Shown here piece after piece: positions 6,314 to 7,597 of a DNA stretch of 7,597 bases. Every line of letters starts with the position of its first letter. Position 1 is the first letter of the stretch. The stretch spans positions 1 to 7,597 of the forward strand of contig JAFZXW010000103.1 in NCBI GenBank assembly GCA_017616575.1, written 5' to 3'. A model generated the notes under the pieces. It was not told the origin of the DNA. It worked only from the letters and a program-made list of their open reading frames with translations, and did not search any database. The stretch is from Candidatus Methanomethylophilaceae archaeon. Its GTDB lineage: Archaea; Thermoplasmatota; Thermoplasmata; Methanomassiliicoccales; Methanomethylophilaceae. The position numbers were made by a program, and so were the translations under genes.

Positions 6314-7246
6314 TCAGAGGTCCTCGGGCTCCGGCCCAGGCTCCTCGTCGGCAGGCTCCTCGACGACCGGGGGCGCTGGCTCCAGGTCGGACTCGGGACC
6401 GATGTTCTCTATCTGCGAGACGAACTCCTCGGCCTCTTCCCTGAGGACCTTGAGGGCCTCGTCCAATGCCTGCTGGGCGGTGTAGGAGCCGTCGGTCTCG
6501 AACTTGAAGAGGAAGGAGGTGTCGTCCCCGCTCATGGAGAGTCCGCCGTCCTTGACGTGCTCCACGCACGCCCTGCACAGGTCGCACGCCATCTCGTCGA
6601 CGACCACGAGCCTGCCGTCCTTGACGTCGAAGACGTTCTTCGGACAGACGTCGCGGCACTCCAGCACGTCGTCCCTGGACGCGGCCTGGGGGTCCACGCG
6701 GACCTCGGGCATGTACTTGTACCCGACGCCGTTGCAGACCTGCCACTTCACATGCTTCCTGGCGGTCCCCATCACGGCGGTGGCAGTGATGTTGACCCCT
6801 TGGTCGTTTATGAGCTCGACTATGGGTATGAACTCGTCCTTGACCTTGAACTTCTCGCTCAGCTCGGGGCTGACCATGGGAAGGAGGTCTCCGGAGTACA
6901 CGGTGCAGGGCCCGGACTTGTTCAGGAAGTACTCGATGGTGCAGCTGGGGCATCCCGCTCCGCCGCAGGTGCACTCCTCCTGCGGGACGAAGAGGTCCAG
7001 GTCGGTGGGCACAGGGATCATTCCAAGCCTGTGGGCTATGATCTCGTCGAACAGGGGCGTGGAGCTCTCGCACTCCCTGCCGTTGTCGTCCGTCAGCGGC
7101 CCAAGGTAGAAATCCACCTTGTGGATAGCCATCTTCGGAAGGTCCGACAGGAGAGTCCTCCTGAGGGCGTTCGCCATGGCCGGAGAGGAGTTCCTGAGTA
7201 TGAACTTGGCCTTCCTCTCGGCCATTTCGATTATCTCTATGTCCAT
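6314..7246 (-). CDS. rpoD: DNA-directed RNA polymerase subunit D (Rpo3) with ferredoxin-like domain
   Basis: This 310-residue protein is the archaeal equivalent of bacterial alpha and eukaryotic Rpb3; with subunit L it nucleates RNA polymerase assembly. The N-terminus (IEMAERKAKFILRNSSPAMANALRRTLL) and FDEIIAHRLGMIPVPTD are diagnostic. C92-C94-C99-C102 (CxCx4CxxC) resembles the zinc site of yeast Rpb3. Residues about 190-235 form an inserted ferredoxin-like domain with C197, C201-Pro, and C221-C224-C227. That is enough ligands for one [4Fe-4S] cluster, with C197 spare, whereas Methanosarcina Rpo3 carries two. The last 30 residues are an acidic, proline-rich tail (EEPADEEPGPEPEDL). ATG 7246 follows GAGGAGG by 7 nt, and only 12 nt separate it from uS11, so the two genes are cotranscribed. 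This archaeal gene is unrelated to the bacterial sigma factor also called rpoD. Confidence 0.95.
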   Translation of the reverse strand: MDIEIIEMAERKAKFILRNSSPAMANALRRTLLSDLPKMAIHKVDFYLGPLTDDNGRECESSTPLFDEIIAHRLGMIPVPTDLDLFVPQEECTCGGAGCPSCTIEYFLNKSGPCTVYSGDLLPMVSPELSEKFKVKDEFIPIVELINDQGVNITATAVMGTARKHVKWQVCNGVGYKYMPEVRVDPQAASRDDVLECRDVCPKNVFDVKDGRLVVVDEMACDLCRACVEHVKDGGLSMSGDDTSFLFKFETDGSYTAQQALDEALKVLREEAEEFVSQIENIGPESDLEPAPPVVEEPADEEPGPEPEDL

Positions 7247-7260
7247 GAGGACGCCTCCTC
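7247..7260 (-). promoter_or_regulatory. rpoD ribosome-binding site inside a small hairpin
   Basis: On the minus strand the 14 nt directly before the rpoD ATG read GAGGA-GGCG-TCCTC, a perfect 5-bp stem with a 4-nt loop. The Shine-Dalgarno sequence GAGGAGG (7260-7254) forms the 5' arm and loop, so it would be partly hidden when folded. The uS11 stop TGA (7261-7259) overlaps the hairpin, so a ribosome finishing uS11 would melt it. Translational coupling is an inference from this layout. Confidence 0.5.
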
Positions 7261-7597
7261 AGACCCTGCGCCCTCTGCGTCCGCCCTTCTTCTTGGTGCC
7301 GTCGTGCGGTATGGGGGTGACGTCCTCGATGCGGCCGATCTTGAGCCCGGCCCTGGTGAGGGCACGGATGGCCGCCTGTGCGCCGGGACCGGGGGAGACG
7401 GACTTGTTTCCTCCAGGGGCGCGGACCCTGACGTGGATTCCGACGAACTCCCTCTCCTTGGCGACTTCGGCGACCTTCTCGGCCGCTTTCTGCGCCGCAT
7501 ACGGAGAGGACTCGTCCTTGGCCTGCTTGACGACCATTCCGCCGGTGGCCTTGGTGATGGTCTCGGCGCCGGTGATGTCGGTGAGGGTTATCATGAC
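7259..7597 (-). CDS. rpsK: Small-subunit ribosomal protein uS11 (archaeal S11), N-terminus outside the window
   Basis: This 30S platform protein binds 16S rRNA. The C-terminal 112 residues are visible. [33 protein letters not shown], the [23 protein letters not shown] core, and TPIPHDG followed by the basic tail [11 protein letters not shown] are hallmark uS11 segments. The Met at 7594 is internal: family members have NTII(T/H)VTDITGAE at this point, preceded by roughly 15-20 residues, and the frame runs through the window edge. Archaeal uS11 typically sits just upstream of rpoD, as here. The stop TGA (7259-7261) overlaps the rpoD Shine-Dalgarno hairpin. Confidence 0.95.
   Translation of the reverse strand, partial: VMITLTDITGAETITKATGGMVVKQAKDESSPYAAQKAAEKVAEVAKEREFVGIHVRVRAPGGNKSVSPGPGAQAAIRALTRAGLKIGRIEDVTPIPHDGTKKKGGRRGRRV

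Noticed and set aside
5709..7073. Long minus-strand frame of 454 codons across rpoD and the winged-helix gene.
   Set aside because: It runs through the terminator and promoter region and its translation is low-complexity and Arg-rich. The real genes Rpo3 and the winged-helix protein occupy other frames.
1..7597. CRISPR arrays, insertion sequences, tRNA or rRNA genes.
   Set aside because: I see no spaced direct repeats, terminal inverted repeats with a transposase, or tRNA or rRNA signatures on either strand.

Overview
The window is archaeal, GC-rich (about 60%), and probably from the Thermoplasmata, most likely a Methanomassiliicoccales-type methanogen. It carries the large subunit of the archaeal family-D DNA polymerase (PolD/DP2), an archaeal NOG1-type GTPase, RNA polymerase subunit D (Rpo3) with an embedded Fe-S domain, and ribosomal protein uS11. 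The placement to order is inferred from gene content, base composition and an in-frame amber codon. No rRNA or methanogenesis gene is present to confirm it.

Left half, plus strand: the 3' part of a lamin-tail-domain (LTD) protein (1-1386) is followed after 31 nt by a NOG1-family GTPase (1418-2488). That gene overlaps by 64 nt the start of polC/DP2 (2425-5805). DP2 is interrupted at 4030-4032 by an in-frame TAG. The reading frame continues unchanged for another 590 sense codons, through the catalytic NCDGDED motif and a C-terminal PCNA-binding-like motif. The six other gene ends visible in the window use TGA (five) or TAA (one), never TAG. The simplest reading is that TAG is a sense codon, probably pyrrolysine, in the replicative polymerase. 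The main alternative is a DP2 split into two chains with reinitiation at ATG 4045.

Right half, minus strand: uS11 (7259 to beyond the right edge) and rpoD/rpo3 (6314-7246) form a ribosomal/RNA-polymerase operon. It ends in a hairpin plus T-run terminator (6276-6302). Next comes a 174-bp AT-richer spacer containing a TATA promoter for a small winged-helix regulator (5774-6139). The 3' end of that regulator overlaps the 3' end of polC tail to tail by 32 bp.

Functionally this is mostly information-processing machinery: replication (DP2), ribosome-associated GTPase (NOG1), translation (uS11) and transcription (Rpo3), plus one small regulator and one probable surface protein. The most interesting points are the amber codon in DP2, the apparent lost stop that lengthens NOG1, the hairpin over the rpoD ribosome-binding site, and the compact DP2 C-terminus.
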